NCBI GenBank assembly: GCA_014360825.1
Contig: JACIWT010000001.1
Coordinates: 239,783-303,782, forward strand
Direction of reading: 5' to 3'
DNA length: 64,000 nt
Source: Chloroflexota bacterium
Lineage (GTDB): Bacteria; Chloroflexota; Anaerolineae; UBA2200; JACIWT01
Positions 28,301 to 38,518 of the stretch are shown here, piece after piece. The position numbers were made by a program, and so were the translations under genes. Each line of letters starts with the position of its first letter. Position 1 is the stretch's first letter. The notes beneath the pieces are model-generated. The model was not told the origin of the DNA. It did no database searches and saw nothing but the letters and a program-made list of their open reading frames with translations.

Positions 28301-28828
28301 ATGCCGTTGGAACAAGGTTTAGTTCAGGTTTACACTGGTGACGGAAAGGGCAAAACAACAGCAGCGTTAGGCCTCGCAGTCCGGGCAGTCGGACAGGGCT
28401 TGCGAGTGTACATTGTGCAGTTTATGAAAGGCTGGCCGGACTATGGCGAACTGAACGCGTTGAAATTGCTCCCCAATGTAACCCTAGTGCAGTTCGGACG
28501 GGCCGAATTCGTAAGCCGCGAACACCCCGATCCAAAAGATGTACAAGAGGCGCGAGCGGCTCTGGCACACGCGTCCGAAGTGGTGCTGGCAGGCCAATAC
28601 GATATTGTGATACTGGATGAGGTAAACGTGGCCCTGGATTTCGGCTTGATACCCCTCTCCGAAGTGCTGGCGCTCTTGGATGCTAAGCCCACGCACGTCG
28701 AACTCATCCTCACCGGACGAAATGCACCGCCAGAACTCGTAGACCGCGCTGACTTAGTAACAGAAATGCGCTCTGTCAAACACCCCTACGATCGGGGCAT
28801 TGTGGGACGCAAGGGAATCGAATACTAA
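28301..28828 (+). CDS. cobO: cob(I)alamin adenosyltransferase (CobO/BtuR type)
   Basis: A 175-residue P-loop protein with GDGKGKTTAALGLAVRA at the start, YIVQFMKGWPDYGE, the Walker-B-like DIVILDEVNVALDFGL and the C-terminal EMRSVKHPYDRGI. It transfers adenosyl from ATP to reduced cobalamin, making the cofactor the mutases need. Its position between the two mutase genes supports that role. I see no cobalamin riboswitch in the 62-base gap before it. Confidence 0.92.
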   Translation: MPLEQGLVQVYTGDGKGKTTAALGLAVRAVGQGLRVYIVQFMKGWPDYGELNALKLLPNVTLVQFGRAEFVSREHPDPKDVQEARAALAHASEVVLAGQYDIVILDEVNVALDFGLIPLSEVLALLDAKPTHVELILTGRNAPPELVDRADLVTEMRSVKHPYDRGIVGRKGIEY

Positions 28829-28861
28829 GAGATGGCTCCAAAAGGTTGATGGAGGCGTGAT

Positions 28862-30541
28862 ATGTTCGAACCAACAAAACTCAAGGAAATCAAACGCGAA
28901 CGTGAACGCTGGGAACAAACTACACTGAAAACTACATTGGACAAGAACCCCGAACGTCAAGAAACCTTTATAACCACTTCAGGAGCGCCAGTAGAACGAC
29001 TCTACACCCCTGCGGATATACCCAACTTCGATTATGAAAGGGACCTGGGCTTCCCTGGTGAATATCCCTTCACTCGTGGCATCCATCCTACCATGTACCG
29101 CGGCCGCTTATGGACCATGCGCATGTTCGCTGGCTTCGGCACAGCAGAAGAGACAAACGCGCGCTACAAATACCTCCTTGAACATGGCGAAACGGGTCTA
29201 TCGGTAGCCTTCGACTTCCCCACCCTTTATGGTTATGACACCGATGACCCAGAAGCCGAAGGGGAGTTCGGAAAATGCGGGGTGGCGGTCTCCTCGCTGG
29301 CGGATATGGAGATTTTGTTTGATGGCATCCCTGTAGATGAGATCACTACCTCTATGACCATCAATGGGCCAGCGGCCGTGATTTGGGCCTTCTACATTGC
29401 TGCTGCTGAGAAGCGCGGCATTCCGATGCAAAAATTGGGCGGCACCATCCAGAACGATATCCTGAAAGAATACATTGCCCAGAAGTCATGGCTCCTTCCG
29501 CCGGAGCCATCGATGCGCCTGATTGTGGACACCTTCGAGTTTGGCGCGAAGTACCTGCCCCGCTGGAATACCATCTCCATTTCTGGGTATCACATCCGTG
29601 AAGCGGGGGCAACAGCAGTGCAAGAACTGGCCTTCACCCTGGCCGATGGTATGGCCTACGTCCAGGCTGCGATAGACCGCGGGTTGGACGTGGACACCTT
29701 TGCCCCGCGGCTGTCGTTTTTCTTCAATGCCCACAACGACCTTTTCGAGGAAGTGGCGAAATACCGTGCCGCGCGGCGAATTTGGGCACGGGAGATGAAA
29801 GAGCGCTTCGGCGCTAAGAACCCGCGTTCCTGGTGGATGCGCTTTCATACTCAGACTGCAGGGTGCTCGTTAACTGCGCAGCAGCCAGAGAACAATGTCG
29901 TCCGCACCACTATCCAGGCGTTGGCAGCGGTGTTGGGTGGCACACAAAGCCTGCATACCAATTCGATGGACGAAGCGCTTGCGCTGCCATCGGAATACGC
30001 CGTGAGGGTGGCTCTGCGCACCCAACAGATACTGGCCTACGAAAGCGGTGTAGCCAACACAATCGACCCGCTGGCAGGTAGTTACTACGTCGAGGCCCTC
30101 ACTAACCGCATGGAAGCCGAGGCGTATCGGTACTTCGAAAAAATAGATGCTCTTGGCGGTGTCATTCCTGCCATTCAGGCCGGCTTTTTCCAGCGCGAGA
30201 TCGCTGAAAGCGCTTACCGCTACCAGCAGGAGATCGATCAACGCAAACGCATTGTAGTTGGCGTGAACGAGTACGTACTGGATGAACCATTGCGCATCCC
30301 CCTGCTGAGGACCGATCCGGAGGGCGAGCGACGACAAAGGGAGCGATTGGCACGAGTGCGCCGTGAACGAGACAATGCGCTTTTGCAACGACGGTTGGAA
30401 GCGTTGCGCGCTGCTTGCAAGAGTAACGAGAATTTGATGCCTTATATCTTGGATGCCGCACGTGCTTACGGCACCCTGGGTGAAATCTGCAGGGTTTTGC
30501 GGAGTGTGTTTGGCGAATACCGCGAGCCCACCATTCTGTAA
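28862..30541 (+). CDS. acyl-CoA mutase large subunit, isobutyryl-CoA-mutase-like
   Basis: A 559-residue paralogue of the upstream mutase, again without a B12 domain. The overall fold motifs match ([37 protein letters not shown]). At the two specificity positions it has Phe89 (TMRMFAGFG) and Gln207 ([14 protein letters not shown]) in place of Tyr and Arg. Phe and Gln at these sites characterise isobutyryl-CoA mutases, which move the carbonyl-CoA group between isobutyryl-CoA and n-butyryl-CoA. A related branched acyl-CoA such as 2-hydroxyisobutyryl- or pivalyl-CoA cannot be excluded. GGAGGCG precedes ATG. It likely shares the B12 subunit encoded just downstream. Confidence 0.88.
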   Translation: MFEPTKLKEIKRERERWEQTTLKTTLDKNPERQETFITTSGAPVERLYTPADIPNFDYERDLGFPGEYPFTRGIHPTMYRGRLWTMRMFAGFGTAEETNARYKYLLEHGETGLSVAFDFPTLYGYDTDDPEAEGEFGKCGVAVSSLADMEILFDGIPVDEITTSMTINGPAAVIWAFYIAAAEKRGIPMQKLGGTIQNDILKEYIAQKSWLLPPEPSMRLIVDTFEFGAKYLPRWNTISISGYHIREAGATAVQELAFTLADGMAYVQAAIDRGLDVDTFAPRLSFFFNAHNDLFEEVAKYRAARRIWAREMKERFGAKNPRSWWMRFHTQTAGCSLTAQQPENNVVRTTIQALAAVLGGTQSLHTNSMDEALALPSEYAVRVALRTQQILAYESGVANTIDPLAGSYYVEALTNRMEAEAYRYFEKIDALGGVIPAIQAGFFQREIAESAYRYQQEIDQRKRIVVGVNEYVLDEPLRIPLLRTDPEGERRQRERLARVRRERDNALLQRRLEALRAACKSNENLMPYILDAARAYGTLGEICRVLRSVFGEYREPTIL

Positions 30542-30621
30542 TTCAATCATCGTATTCTGCATATCCCTCCCGCTATCTCTCGAGGTGAGTTATAATAAAA
30601 GGTTAGATGTGAGGAGAAACA

Positions 30622-31038
30622 ATGTCCGAGAAGAAGATCCGCGTGCTTATCGCCAAGCCCGGCTTGGATGGACATGATCGTGGAGCCAAAGTGGTCGCCC
30701 GTGCTCTGCGTGACGCTGGCATGGAGGTCATATATACCGGTTTGCGTCAGACGCCGGAGATGATCGTCGAAGCAGCCCTTCAGGAAGATGTAGATGCGAT
30801 TGGCTTAAGTATTCTGTCCGGGGCCCACATGGCTCTCTTCCCCCGCATCATGAAACTGCTCCGAGAAAACGGTTTGGATGACGTGCTCGTCTTCGCTGGC
30901 GGCATCATACCGGACGAGGACGTACCAGCCCTAAAAGAAATGGGCATCGTCGGTGTCTTCGGTCCTGGCACCTCTACGACCGAGATAGTAGAGTTCATGC
31001 GCCAGAAGATAAGCGAACGCCGCGCGACAGGCCACTGA
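30622..31038 (+). CDS. mcmA2: acyl-CoA mutase B12-binding subunit
   Basis: A 138-residue cobalamin-binding domain with [13 protein letters not shown], the DxHxxG motif whose His coordinates cobalt, followed by [10 protein letters not shown] and [10 protein letters not shown] that line the nucleotide tail pocket. It matches the C-terminal domain of methylmalonyl-CoA mutase as a separate polypeptide. GAGGAGA lies at good spacing before ATG 30622. It is the only B12 subunit in the window and could pair with either large subunit. The meaB gene starts two bases after its stop. Confidence 0.93.
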   Translation: MSEKKIRVLIAKPGLDGHDRGAKVVARALRDAGMEVIYTGLRQTPEMIVEAALQEDVDAIGLSILSGAHMALFPRIMKLLRENGLDDVLVFAGGIIPDEDVPALKEMGIVGVFGPGTSTTEIVEFMRQKISERRATGH

Positions 31039-31040
31039 AA

Positions 31041-32057
31041 ATGCCAGTGAATACCGATCTCGTCAACCATGCACTGACTGGGGAGCGACGCGCGCTGTCA
31101 CGGCTTATCTCGATCGTCGAGGACGGCGGACCAGATGCCCGCTTCGTTATCGCTGCCATCCACCCCCACACTGGCCATGCCCACATCGTAGGTGTCACAG
31201 GTGCGCCCGGCACTGGCAAAAGCACCCTGGTCACCGAACTGGCAAAGGCATACCGGCGCCGTGGCCTCACGGTTGGGATTGTCGCAGTAGATCCTACTAG
31301 TCCGTTTAGTGGAGGGGCACTTTTAGGCGACCGTATCCGGATGCGTGATCTGAGTGGCGATGCTGGCATTTTCATCCGCAGTATGGCCACACGAGGGAGC
31401 CTGGGTGGACTGGCTGCGACCACCGCCGAGGTGGTGAAAGTATTGGATGCTGCCGGATTTGGCTTAGTGATCGTGGAAACGGTGGGTGCAGGGCAAAGCG
31501 AGGTCGAAATCGCTTCCACCGCCCACACTACATTGGTGCTAGAAGTGCCAGGTTTAGGCGACGACGTACAGGCTATCAAGGCTGGCATCTTGGAGATCGC
31601 CGACATTTTCGTGGTTAACAAAGCCGATTATCCCGGCGCAGATAACGTGGTACACGCCCTGAATATGATGCTGGACCTGACAAATACAACACCAGCGGCC
31701 AGTGCTCATCACGGCTGGGACGCGATGGCGCATGGGGCAGCAACGAACGCGAAACCCACTGCCTGGAGACCGCCCATTGTGAAAACCATTGCGGTGCAAG
31801 GCGAGGGCATCGAAGAACTGGTGGAGGTCATCGAACGTCACCGCGCTTATTTGCATGATAGCGGCGAGTTCATGCGGCGTGAACGGCAGCGCATAGCCGC
31901 TGAGTTCAACCACGCTCTTCGCGCTAATTTGATCGAGAGTTTCCTCCAACGCGTGCCAGAGAGAGCGCTGAGCGAGATGTTGGATCGAATTATCGCTCGC
32001 CAAGTGGACGAGTACACTGCGGTTGAGGAATTATTGGCTCAGTATGGCATAAGGTAA
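31041..32057 (+). CDS. meaB: mutase-associated GTPase MeaB
   Basis: A 338-residue G3E GTPase. GAPGTGKSTLV is the P-loop, AVDPTSPFSGGALLGDRIRM the switch region, ETVGAGQSEVE the Walker B and NKAD the guanine-binding motif. MeaB loads adenosylcobalamin onto the mutase and protects it from inactivation. The length is normal and it sits two bases behind the B12 subunit, the usual arrangement. Confidence 0.94.
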   Translation: MPVNTDLVNHALTGERRALSRLISIVEDGGPDARFVIAAIHPHTGHAHIVGVTGAPGTGKSTLVTELAKAYRRRGLTVGIVAVDPTSPFSGGALLGDRIRMRDLSGDAGIFIRSMATRGSLGGLAATTAEVVKVLDAAGFGLVIVETVGAGQSEVEIASTAHTTLVLEVPGLGDDVQAIKAGILEIADIFVVNKADYPGADNVVHALNMMLDLTNTTPAASAHHGWDAMAHGAATNAKPTAWRPPIVKTIAVQGEGIEELVEVIERHRAYLHDSGEFMRRERQRIAAEFNHALRANLIESFLQRVPERALSEMLDRIIARQVDEYTAVEELLAQYGIR

Positions 32058-32118
32058 CATAAGCCTTGGAGCGATCGCAGTTAAGAAGTTCATTCTGGAC
32101 AAATGCGTTTAGTAAGGT

Positions 32119-32739
32119 GTGGAAGTGGAAGTTTTGCTCATTCGCCATGCGGAATCAGTGGGGAACGCCGAAAACCGCATCCAAGGCTGGAGTGACAGCC
32201 CTCTGAGTGAGCGGGGACGGCGGCAGGCCATAGCATTGGCTCGGCGGTTGGCTAAAGAGTTCAACATCAACGCCCTATATACCAGCACACTGCGTCGTGC
32301 CTGGGAAACAGCCGAAATCATTCATGCCACATTAGGCGTGCCCCTACACGCGGACGACCGACTCAAAGAGTATGATTGTGGCATCGTCACCGGGCTGACG
32401 GATGAAGAAGTCACCGTTCTATACCCTGAATTACACCGCCGCTGGCAAGAGGATCCATGGAAAGCGCCAATCCCCGGAGCCGAGGACATCACGGAGTTCG
32501 CAACGCGCGTCTGGGCAGCAATGACGGACATCACCGCTCGGCACAACGATAGCGAAGTGCCCGCCGTCATTGCCCACGGAGGAACTATTGGCATCTACCT
32601 AGCACAACTCATTGGGCTAAACCCAGACCTGCGCCAACCCTGGTGGTTTGACAATGCCTCGCTGAGCATTGTGCGTTTAGGAGGAATCCGCCCCAGAATT
32701 ATCCGACTCAATGACATTTGCCATCTGGTGGAATCCTGA
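32119..32739 (+). CDS. histidine phosphatase family protein
   Basis: A 206-residue phosphoglycerate-mutase-like phosphatase. LLIRHAESVGNAENRIQGW has the catalytic RHxE-type motif, and VIAHGGTIG holds the second His. The sequence SDSPLSERGRRQAIALARRL is typical of broad phosphatases such as CobC or PhoE-like members. Given the cobalamin-dependent neighbours, a CobC role in B12 salvage is possible but unproven. Start is GTG 32119 with a weak ribosome site. Confidence 0.85.
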   Translation: MEVEVLLIRHAESVGNAENRIQGWSDSPLSERGRRQAIALARRLAKEFNINALYTSTLRRAWETAEIIHATLGVPLHADDRLKEYDCGIVTGLTDEEVTVLYPELHRRWQEDPWKAPIPGAEDITEFATRVWAAMTDITARHNDSEVPAVIAHGGTIGIYLAQLIGLNPDLRQPWWFDNASLSIVRLGGIRPRIIRLNDICHLVES

Positions 32740-32782
32740 AACTCCGCCCATTGAGCGGGTTTTCAGGCAGAGGGGGAGAGAA

Positions 32783-33319
32783 ATGATCGTCGGCAAGAAA
32801 GTGCGATTGCGGGCTATCGAACGGAGTGACATCCCCACTTTCGTGCGCTGGTTCAATGATCGCGAGGTCACCCGCTATTTGAACCGACATGAGCCCATGT
32901 CAATGGCGGAGGAAGAGCGCTGGTTCGAGCGTCAGGTAGAGCACCCCGACGGCATCATCTACGCGATCGAGACTATGGATGGCATCCATATCGGCAATAT
33001 TGGCCTGCATGGGATCAACTGGAAGAATCGCTCGGCAACGCTGGGCATTATTATTGGCGAGAAAGACTACTGGGGCCAGGGCTACGGCTCCGACGCCATC
33101 CGTACCTTGCTCAGCGTTGCTTTCGAGGAAATGAACTTAAACCGCGTGGAATTGGTGGCTTTCGATTTTAACGCGCGGGCTATTCGTTGTTACGAGAAGT
33201 GTGGCTTTACAGTAGAAGGGCGTGAGCGTGAGGTGCTTTTTCGCGAAGGCAAGTACCACGATCAATTGCGCATGTCCATTCTGCAGCGGGAGTTTAGCAG
33301 AGCAAACCCGGGTCAATAG
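32783..33319 (+). CDS. GNAT acetyltransferase (RimJ/RimL-like)
   Basis: A 178-residue acetyltransferase. VRLRAIERSDIPTFVRWFND opens the fold, GEKDYWGQGYGSDAIRTLL is the acetyl-CoA loop (QGYGS), and NARAIRCYEKCGF is the C-terminal motif. ATG 32783 has AGGGGGAGAG just before it; the longer frame from 32711 overlaps the phosphatase gene and is not needed. The substrate may be a protein N-terminus or small amine; context does not decide. Confidence 0.88.
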   Translation: MIVGKKVRLRAIERSDIPTFVRWFNDREVTRYLNRHEPMSMAEEERWFERQVEHPDGIIYAIETMDGIHIGNIGLHGINWKNRSATLGIIIGEKDYWGQGYGSDAIRTLLSVAFEEMNLNRVELVAFDFNARAIRCYEKCGFTVEGREREVLFREGKYHDQLRMSILQREFSRANPGQ

Positions 33320-33354
33320 CAGGTTGGCAGGGAAAAGGACGTAGGGGGAGAGAT

Positions 33355-34350
33355 ATGTACAAGATTTACGGAGAATTGGCGCTGCTCAGTGGATCAGCGA
33401 ACCCTGCCTTGGCCCAAGAACTGAGCGATCATTTGCAGACGCCGCTCACTGGCGTGGATATCATAGATTTCCCGAATGAGAACATATTTATCAGGCTCCG
33501 TACCAGTGTTCGCGCCAAGGATGTGTTCATCATCCAACCGACCTCATCGCCAGTCAACCGCAATATTATGGAACTGCTTATCATGATTGACACCGTGAAG
33601 CGAGCTTCCGCGGGGCGTATCACCGCCGTCATCCCTTACTATGCCTATGGCCGTACCGACAAAAAGGATCAACCCCGCGTACCCATCACGGCTCGCCTCA
33701 TTGCCGACATGATTCAGGTCGCCGGCGCTGATCGAGTGCTAACGATGGACCTGCACGCCGGTCAGATTCAGGGCTTTTTTAGCATCCCGGTGGACGAGAT
33801 CACCGCCTTCGATATCCTGGTGAAGCACTTCATCGAAAATCCGGTTAAAAACGCCGTTGTGGTGGCCCCCGATGTAGGAGCCACCAAACGAGCACGCAAT
33901 TTCGCTGAGGTACTCAATGCCCCGTTAGCGGTTATCGAGAAACGGCGTATTGGCAATGCCGACAGGTCTACAGCGCTGAACGTGATCGGCGACGTTCAGG
34001 GAAAGAACATCATTATTTTCGACGATGAAGTGGATACCGCCAGCTCGCTTATGGAAGCGGCTCATATTCTAACGGAGCATGGGGCGGAGGATATCTACGC
34101 CTGTGTTACCCACGGTGTACTCTCCGGCCCGGCAGTGTCACGTATCGCAGCCAGCAATATCAAAGAATTGGTTATCACCAATACTGTCCCACTGCCGCCG
34201 GAGAAACGGTTGGCCAAAATCCGTGTCCTCTCTATCGCCTCGGTCCTAGGCGACGTGATCCGCGCCATCCACGAGGGGACGTCGGTAGGCGCAGCCATGC
34301 TGAGATATCGAGACTACGCACGCGAGCGAAGCGACAGCGGAGCCGTATAG
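33355..34350 (+). CDS. prs: ribose-phosphate pyrophosphokinase
   Basis: A 331-residue PRPP synthetase. NRNIMELLIMIDTVKRASA and VIPYYAYGRTDKKDQPRVPI are ATP-binding regions, DLHAGQIQGFF is the metal-binding signature, and IIIFDDEVDTASS is the PRPP loop. It makes PRPP from ribose 5-phosphate and ATP for nucleotide, His and Trp synthesis. GGGGGAGAG precedes ATG. It lies between the acetyltransferase and secA, whose own promoter follows. Confidence 0.93.
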   Translation: MYKIYGELALLSGSANPALAQELSDHLQTPLTGVDIIDFPNENIFIRLRTSVRAKDVFIIQPTSSPVNRNIMELLIMIDTVKRASAGRITAVIPYYAYGRTDKKDQPRVPITARLIADMIQVAGADRVLTMDLHAGQIQGFFSIPVDEITAFDILVKHFIENPVKNAVVVAPDVGATKRARNFAEVLNAPLAVIEKRRIGNADRSTALNVIGDVQGKNIIIFDDEVDTASSLMEAAHILTEHGAEDIYACVTHGVLSGPAVSRIAASNIKELVITNTVPLPPEKRLAKIRVLSIASVLGDVIRAIHEGTSVGAAMLRYRDYARERSDSGAV

Positions 34351-34367
34351 CCTGCTGCCACTAAGAC

Positions 34368-34396
34368 TTCTGCCACCCCAATTTTTGTGCTATAAT
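34368..34396 (+). promoter_or_regulatory. extended -10 promoter for secA
   Basis: TATAAT (34391-34396) preceded by TGC gives an extended -10; a weak -35 TTCTGC (34368-34373) lies 17 bases upstream. Transcription would begin near 34403, leaving a leader of about 98 bases. Confidence 0.6.
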
Positions 34397-34412
34397 CAAA
34401 TAACGGAAGATG

Positions 34413-34448
34413 ACTGCCTGTTCATCAATTGACCTGGGCACAGGCAGT
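34413..34448 (+). promoter_or_regulatory. stem-loop in the secA leader
   Basis: ACTGCCTGT (34413-34421) and ACAGGCAGT (34440-34448) form a perfect 9-bp inverted repeat with an 18-base loop, inside the predicted 5' leader and about 52 bases before the secA ATG. No T-run follows, so it is not a terminator. It may affect message stability or bind a regulator. Confidence 0.4.
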
Positions 34449-34500
34449 TATTCATGAGAGATTAGGCAAGAGTTACGTGCAGTGTTACGAAACGAGGTAG

Positions 34501-37500
34501 ATGCTCAAGAATATTCTGAGCCGTGTCATCGGTGATCCCAACCAGCGCGAGATCGAACGACTCCAACCTATTGTAGAACGGATTAATGGGCTGGAGGAGG
34601 AATACAGTCGCTTGTCAGACGCGGAACTGCGCGCCCTTACCGATCAATTCCGGGCCCAGATCCGCTCCGCGACTGCTGAGGATCTCGCCAGAATCGAACA
34701 ATTGCAGCGTGAACTTGATATCGCTGCCAGCCGCGACGAACGTGAACGTCTGCAGGATCAAGTAGGCCTACTACGTAAACGTATTCGCCAGAGCGAAGAA
34801 GAAGTTCTGAACGAGATCCTACCCCACGCCTTTGCTGCCGTACGCGAGGCCTCAAAACGCACGATCGGCTTGCGCCACTTCGATGTGCAACTCATTGGCG
34901 GAATCGTGCTGCACCAAGGGAAGATAGCCGAGATGAAAACCGGCGAGGGCAAGACTCTGGTTGCAACCCTTCCCCTCTACCTCAACGCACTCCTGGGACA
35001 TGGTGCACATCTGGTCACCGTGAATGAGTATCTGGCACGCCGCGATTGTCAATGGATGGGTCCCATCTACGATTTCCTGGGACTCAGCGTGGGTCTCCTG
35101 CAGCCGGGTGAGAAAGCTGCCTTTCTCTTCGATCGGGAGTGGAGGGGGGGCAGTGAAGATACCCGCTGCCTCCGCCCTGTCTCTCGCGCCGAGGCTTATC
35201 GCGCTGATATTACCTATGGCACCAATCACGAATTCGGCTTCGACTACCTGCGGGACAATATGGCTTGGCGGCTGGAAGACCGCGTCCAGCGCGAATTACA
35301 TTACGCCATTGTGGATGAGGTAGACAACATCCTGATAGATGAGGCACGAACACCGCTTATTATTTCGGCCCCTTCTGACGAACCCGCCGAACTGTATAGC
35401 CGCTTGGCCAAACTCGTCAAACGGCTTAATCCCGGTGACTACGAGATAGACGAGAAAACGCGCACCGTCATCCTCACCGATCAGGGTTATGATCACGTCG
35501 AACAACTGCTGGGTCGGCCCCTGCAGGACCCCAACCTGCCAGAGATGTGGAACCCAGAAGAAGCGCGCCTGATGCACCACTTAGAACAAGCGCTCAAGGC
35601 CCAATACCTTTTTCAGGTGCAACGCGATTACATTGTGCGAGGCGGGCAGGTCATCCTGGTAGATGAATTCACTGGCCGACTGATGCCCGGTCGGCGCTAC
35701 TCTGATGGATTACATCAAGCCATCGAGGCCAAAGAGAATGTCAAGGTACGCCAGGAGAGCGTCACATATGCTACCATTACTCTGCAAAACTATTTCCGTC
35801 TATATGCCAAACTGGCGGTCATGACTGGCACTGCTGCCACCGAAGCGGAGGAATTCAACCGCATTTACAAGCTCGAAGTAGTGGTCATCCCCACTAACGA
35901 GCCAATGATCCGCCAGGATTATCTGGATGTCATTTACAAGACAGAAGAGGCCAAGTTCAATGCCGTGGTGGAAGAGATCGCGGAGATGCGGTCACAGGGG
36001 CGCCCCGTCCTAGTGGGCACCTTGTCCATCGAGAAATCCGAGCGGTTGTCTGCTATGCTCAAGCAGCGTGGGATAGACCATCAAGTGCTCAACGCCAAGT
36101 ACCACGCTCGGGAGGCTGCTATCATCGCCCAAGCGGGTCGCCGCGGTGCGGTAACCATCGCCACCAATATGGCTGGTCGAGGTGTGGACATTAAACTAGG
36201 CGGCGGGTTACCGGAGGAGGATGCCGCACTGATCAACCGGTTCCTAGTTCAATGGGGTCACGATCCGGTAGAGATCTATACCATGGGATTGGAAGCGCGG
36301 GCTTCGCTTTTCTGCGAAGAACTCTACAAACCCGAACATTGGGCTGAGTGCGTTGGGCCCATCTACGTACAGAAGTTGGGACGTCTCATCGAGCAACCCG
36401 CCAATTTTGAGGAGCGTCGGCTGGCGCTGGAGGCGGTAGCCACCGCAGAGGCAATGCGGCTACTGCGCATCATCGAGCATGTGGAAAACCGACGTGAGGT
36501 GCTCCGGGCGGGAGGTTTACACGTCATTGGCACCGAACGCCACGAGGCGCGTCGCATTGACAACCAGTTGCGTGGTCGTGCTGGGCGACAAGGAGAGCCA
36601 GGATCATCCCGTTTTTTCATTTCGTTAGAGGACGACTTGATGCGTCGGGCTGGTGGTGACCGCGTCACCAGCCTTATGGACCGGTTGGGCGGCTACCCTG
36701 ATGATATGCCCCTGGAATACAGCCTGCTCAACAAGGTCATTGAGGACACCCAAACCCGTATCGAAGGCTACAACTTCGACATCCGCAAACACCTCGTGGA
36801 ATACGATGATGTACTGAACGCTCAGCGAGAGGTAATCTATGAGCAACGCCGCCGCATTTTATCACGCCATGACCTGCGCGCTGATGTGATGCGTCTACTT
36901 GAGGAGGAGATTGATCGCTTGCTCGACGCTTACTGGGGGTCTGGCCGGGAATGGCAACTTCTCTATAGCCTGGACACTATTCTGCCGCCCCTCAACATCG
37001 GCGAAAAGGGTCTCTTTCCTTCCTTCACAATACAGGCTTTCCTCAACTACCTCAATAATGGGCATGCGGCAGATCTCAAATCCACTCTTGTGGATGTATC
37101 GCGATCCGTGATGGAGCGGTATAGCGAGTACATAGTGGAAGACCTAGTGCGCCCAGCGATCGAACGTACTATCCAGGCGTACCAAGAGCGTTTGCGGTAT
37201 TACCAGGACGTGGCCGAGACCCATGCCATCGGACTACTGGATGAGGCAATGGAACGTGGACAGGCCATCACTCCAGCGCGCTTGCTACGCGAGGTAGGAG
37301 CAGCTACGGGCCTCCCTCTCGAAATTTCCGCAGACTTGCGCGGCATAGAGGGTGAGGATCTTCACGCTTATCTGCCTGCCGCCGTGGAGGCAGCGTTGAA
37401 AGAGCAGGCTCGCCAGAGCATGTTATCTGCTGTCAAGCGACGCAGTGGTCTGCAATTCGACTTCCAATTATCTCGAGAGCGCGACGTGCCGTTGGAAGAA

Positions 37501-38442
37501 CTTGGTGAAGTGCTCATCACAGGCATCCACGAGGTCTTAAAACAAAATGCAGTGCGGACCACAGAACAAGTTGCCAATGAGTTGAAGGCGGTCCAATGGG
37601 ACGGTGGCACGCACGGAGAGTTGATGCAAGCGCTCTTCAATATCTGCTACAACGTGACTTCCGAATTTGATACCCGCACCCACAAGAGAGTCTACCGTTT
37701 GGTGCCGCGCATCCCCCTTTACCACGCCGCGCCAGAGATATTGGAGAATGTTGGTCGCGAGGAGCTGCGCCAAAGCATCTTGAATCACTTCGAGGCTGCA
37801 CTGGATGCCCGCGAAGCCGAGTGGGGTACCTTGGAATTACGACGAATTGGTCACCTCACCCCAGATCAATTAGACGCGGACCTGCGCTTCGACATGGAAC
37901 ACTTCCCCGGCATAGAATTCACGCCCGAATTGGCTCGCACACCCATCACCGATCTACCTAGCGAGATGCAGGGCGCGATAGCCGGCTTTCTGGGTCGCCG
38001 AATCATGACTCGGTTACAGCAGCAGATAATGCTTGGCGTCATAGGGCGGCTTTGGGTAGACTATCTGAACGAATTGGAGGCGCTGCGCGAGGGCATTGGC
38101 TTACAGGCCATCGCCCAGCGTGACCCGCTAGCCGAGTACAAGCGCCGCGCCTATGATCTGTTCCAAGCACTGCTGACAAACGTCCGCGTGGGTGTGCTTA
38201 ACAATCTGTTCCGCGCCTGGCCTGCTGGGTTGGAGGACGTCGCGCGGCCTACCAAGCCCACCACACGAACTGCACGGGCCCCTGCAGAGAAAACAGCGGA
38301 AGCGGCAAGGGCCGAAATCACGAATGGTCTACCTGAGACCAAACGCGTGGGTCGCAATGATCCGTGTCCTTGCGGCAGCGGTAAGAAGTATAAGAATTGC
38401 TGTCTGCGCCGCGAACGAAAGAAAAGTGGAAAGAGGAAATAG
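34501..38442 (+). CDS. secA: preprotein translocase ATPase SecA, enlarged
   Basis: A 1313-residue SecA, against about 800-900 in most bacteria. Domains: NBD1 with [10 protein letters not shown] (Lys151) and DEVD (272-275); the preprotein cross-linking region with [18 protein letters not shown]2 with [10 protein letters not shown] (about 563) and [20 protein letters not shown] (about 675). The helical scaffold end [16 protein letters not shown] is near 1185, and the zinc tail [13 protein letters not shown] near 1290. Two expansions explain the size: about 60 residues between [10 protein letters not shown] and the GTERHE motif, and about 270 residues between the [11 protein letters not shown] helix (about 767) and residue 1165, within the scaffold/wing region. 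It drives proteins through SecYEG. GAGGT precedes ATG 34501. Confidence 0.95.
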   Translation: MLKNILSRVIGDPNQREIERLQPIVERINGLEEEYSRLSDAELRALTDQFRAQIRSATAEDLARIEQLQRELDIAASRDERERLQDQVGLLRKRIRQSEEEVLNEILPHAFAAVREASKRTIGLRHFDVQLIGGIVLHQGKIAEMKTGEGKTLVATLPLYLNALLGHGAHLVTVNEYLARRDCQWMGPIYDFLGLSVGLLQPGEKAAFLFDREWRGGSEDTRCLRPVSRAEAYRADITYGTNHEFGFDYLRDNMAWRLEDRVQRELHYAIVDEVDNILIDEARTPLIISAPSDEPAELYSRLAKLVKRLNPGDYEIDEKTRTVILTDQGYDHVEQLLGRPLQDPNLPEMWNPEEARLMHHLEQALKAQYLFQVQRDYIVRGGQVILVDEFTGRLMPGRRYSDGLHQAIEAKENVKVRQESVTYATITLQNYFRLYAKLAVMTGTAATEAEEFNRIYKLEVVVIPTNEPMIRQDYLDVIYKTEEAKFNAVVEEIAEMRSQGRPVLVGTLSIEKSERLSAMLKQRGIDHQVLNAKYHAREAAIIAQAGRRGAVTIATNMAGRGVDIKLGGGLPEEDAALINRFLVQWGHDPVEIYTMGLEARASLFCEELYKPEHWAECVGPIYVQKLGRLIEQPANFEERRLALEAVATAEAMRLLRIIEHVENRREVLRAGGLHVIGTERHEARRIDNQLRGRAGRQGEPGSSRFFISLEDDLMRRAGGDRVTSLMDRLGGYPDDMPLEYSLLNKVIEDTQTRIEGYNFDIRKHLVEYDDVLNAQREVIYEQRRRILSRHDLRADVMRLLEEEIDRLLDAYWGSGREWQLLYSLDTILPPLNIGEKGLFPSFTIQAFLNYLNNGHAADLKSTLVDVSRSVMERYSEYIVEDLVRPAIERTIQAYQERLRYYQDVAETHAIGLLDEAMERGQAITPARLLREVGAATGLPLEISADLRGIEGEDLHAYLPAAVEAALKEQARQSMLSAVKRRSGLQFDFQLSRERDVPLEELGEVLITGIHEVLKQNAVRTTEQVANELKAVQWDGGTHGELMQALFNICYNVTSEFDTRTHKRVYRLVPRIPLYHAAPEILENVGREELRQSILNHFEAALDAREAEWGTLELRRIGHLTPDQLDADLRFDMEHFPGIEFTPELARTPITDLPSEMQGAIAGFLGRRIMTRLQQQIMLGVIGRLWVDYLNELEALREGIGLQAIAQRDPLAEYKRRAYDLFQALLTNVRVGVLNNLFRAWPAGLEDVARPTKPTTRTARAPAEKTAEAARAEITNGLPETKRVGRNDPCPCGSGKKYKNCCLRRERKKSGKRK

Positions 38443-38518
38443 CGCGGCAGATTCTTCGGCGTAGAGAGGACGTACTTGGACTGACATAGCATAGCCCGAT
38501 CAACGCAAGGAGGCATTT

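Noticed and set aside
30591..30596. TATAAT before the B12 subunit gene
   Set aside because: No -35-like hexamer at 15-19 bases upstream and no extended -10; the genes around it look co-transcribed.
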